Assembly (NCBI GenBank): GCA_022565015.1
Contig: JADFKI010000212.1
Location: forward strand, 1-6,664
DNA from: Chloroflexota bacterium
Lineage (GTDB): Bacteria > Chloroflexota > Dehalococcoidia > Lucifugimonadales > JADFKI01
Direction: 5' to 3'
Length of the DNA: 6,664 nucleotides
Numbering within the stretch: the first letter of the stretch is position 1; every line of letters starts with the position of its first letter. Of the stretch, positions 6,442 through 6,664 are shown one piece after another. The notes beneath the pieces were generated by a model, which did no database searches, had not been told where the DNA came from, and saw nothing but the letters and a program-made list of their open reading frames with translations. The position numbers and the translations under genes are program-made.

Positions 6442-6476
6442 ACTCGACCGTATATTTTCGAGTCAGCCACGGCTGA
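6442..6476. repeat. Two abutting inverted repeats after the MFS gene
   Basis: ACTCGA (6442-6447) pairs with TCGAGT (6458-6463) around a 10-base loop. It is followed by the 14-base palindromic TCAGCC-AC-GGCTGA (6463-6476), and the two share base 6463. They begin 21 nt after the MFS stop. They may stabilise or end the transcript, but no T-run follows, so they are not called a terminator. The remaining spacer to 6523 shows three AAGCG copies and nothing gene-like. Confidence 0.35.
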
Positions 6477-6523
6477 AGCGGCCATCGCAAAGCGAAAGCG
6501 GTACCGGTTCTCTTCTGCTGATA

Positions 6524-6553
6524 TTGTATGCGCCATTCTTCTAGGTCTACAAT
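6524..6553 (+). promoter_or_regulatory. Candidate promoter of the gene at the right edge
   Basis: TACAAT (6548-6553) matches the -10 consensus at 5 of 6. TTGTAT (6524-6529) is a weak -35 with 18-bp spacing. Transcription would begin near 6560, leaving a leader of about 28 nt before ATG 6588. Confidence 0.4.
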
Positions 6554-6565
6554 GTTGGTTCCAAC
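6554..6565. promoter_or_regulatory. 12-bp palindrome at the predicted transcription start, possible operator
   Basis: GTTGG-TT-CCAAC directly follows the -10 box and covers the predicted +1. A repressor binding here would block initiation. No regulator gene is visible in the window, so the operator role is inference. Confidence 0.3.
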
Positions 6566-6587
6566 GAGCTGAAGTAGGAAGAGGATT

Positions 6588-6664
6588 ATGACAGAAGAAC
6601 AACGAAACCCATTTGAACAGGGACCTTATATTCAGGTCGCCTGCATCTGTGAAAAGGTGCTTGT
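6588..6664 (+). CDS. Start of a protein of unknown function, cut by window edge
   Basis: An ATG follows AGGAAGAGGA (6576-6585), a good ribosome binding site. The frame is open to the edge: 25 codons beginning MTEEQRNPFEQGPYIQ and continuing VACICEKVL. The opening is hydrophilic, then turns amphipathic with two cysteines (residues 19 and 21), and has no signal peptide. The NPF-x-x-GPY-x-Q-x-A-x-x-C-E-x-VL pattern reminds me of the N-terminus of a small uncharacterised bacterial protein family, but I cannot name it. Too little is present to assign a function. The strong start signals and its own candidate promoter make a real gene likely. Confidence 0.65.
   Translation, partial: MTEEQRNPFEQGPYIQVACICEKVL

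Noticed and set aside
6423..6476. A 17-codon ORF (ATG 6423 to TGA 6476) right after the MFS stop
   Set aside because: There is no clear ribosome site and the ORF overlaps the inverted repeats. It is too short to support without comparative data.

Overview
The window looks like an ordinary stretch of bacterial chromosome. GC is moderately high (roughly 55-60% by eye), ATA and AGG codons are common even in the best-conserved genes, and ribosome binding sites are purine-rich Shine-Dalgarno type. The gene content and codon flavour would fit an environmental Chloroflexota (Dehalococcoidia/SAR202-like) genome. That placement is a low-confidence impression, and no marker gene in the window proves it.

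Layout from left to right. (1) Minus strand, 1-1216: a YcaQ-family winged-helix DNA crosslink-repair glycosylase, cut by the left edge. (2) Minus strand, 1221-2072: a two-domain thiosulfate/3-mercaptopyruvate-type sulfurtransferase. It lies just upstream of the glycosylase, with 4 nt between its stop and the glycosylase GTG, so the two form a likely operon. (3) 2073-2352: a divergent control region with a strong-looking forward sigma70-type promoter and a small hairpin. (4) Plus strand, 2353-4101: a three-domain thiamine-pyrophosphate enzyme of the acetolactate synthase/benzoylformate decarboxylase superfamily, exact reaction unknown. (5) 4102-4194: a short convergent spacer almost filled by a long imperfect inverted repeat. 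(6) Minus strand, 4195-4665: a stand-alone CheX-like phosphatase domain protein. (7) 4666-4917: a second divergent control region with an extended -10 promoter facing right. (8) Plus strand, 4918-6420: a 14-TM DHA2-type MFS transporter with an atypical motif C. (9) 6421-6587: a spacer with small inverted repeats, a candidate promoter and a 12-bp palindrome. (10) Plus strand, 6588 to the right edge: the first 25 codons of another gene of unknown function.

Apart from the sulfurtransferase-glycosylase pair, the genes appear to be separate transcription units, in convergent or divergent orientation and each with its own start signals. No mobile element, CRISPR array, tRNA or rRNA was seen, and I see no evidence for a new multi-gene system. 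The points most worth checking are the unassigned thiamine-pyrophosphate enzyme, the CheX domain protein without chemotaxis neighbours, the MFS carrier without the canonical antiporter motif, and the coupling of a sulfurtransferase to a DNA-crosslink glycosylase.
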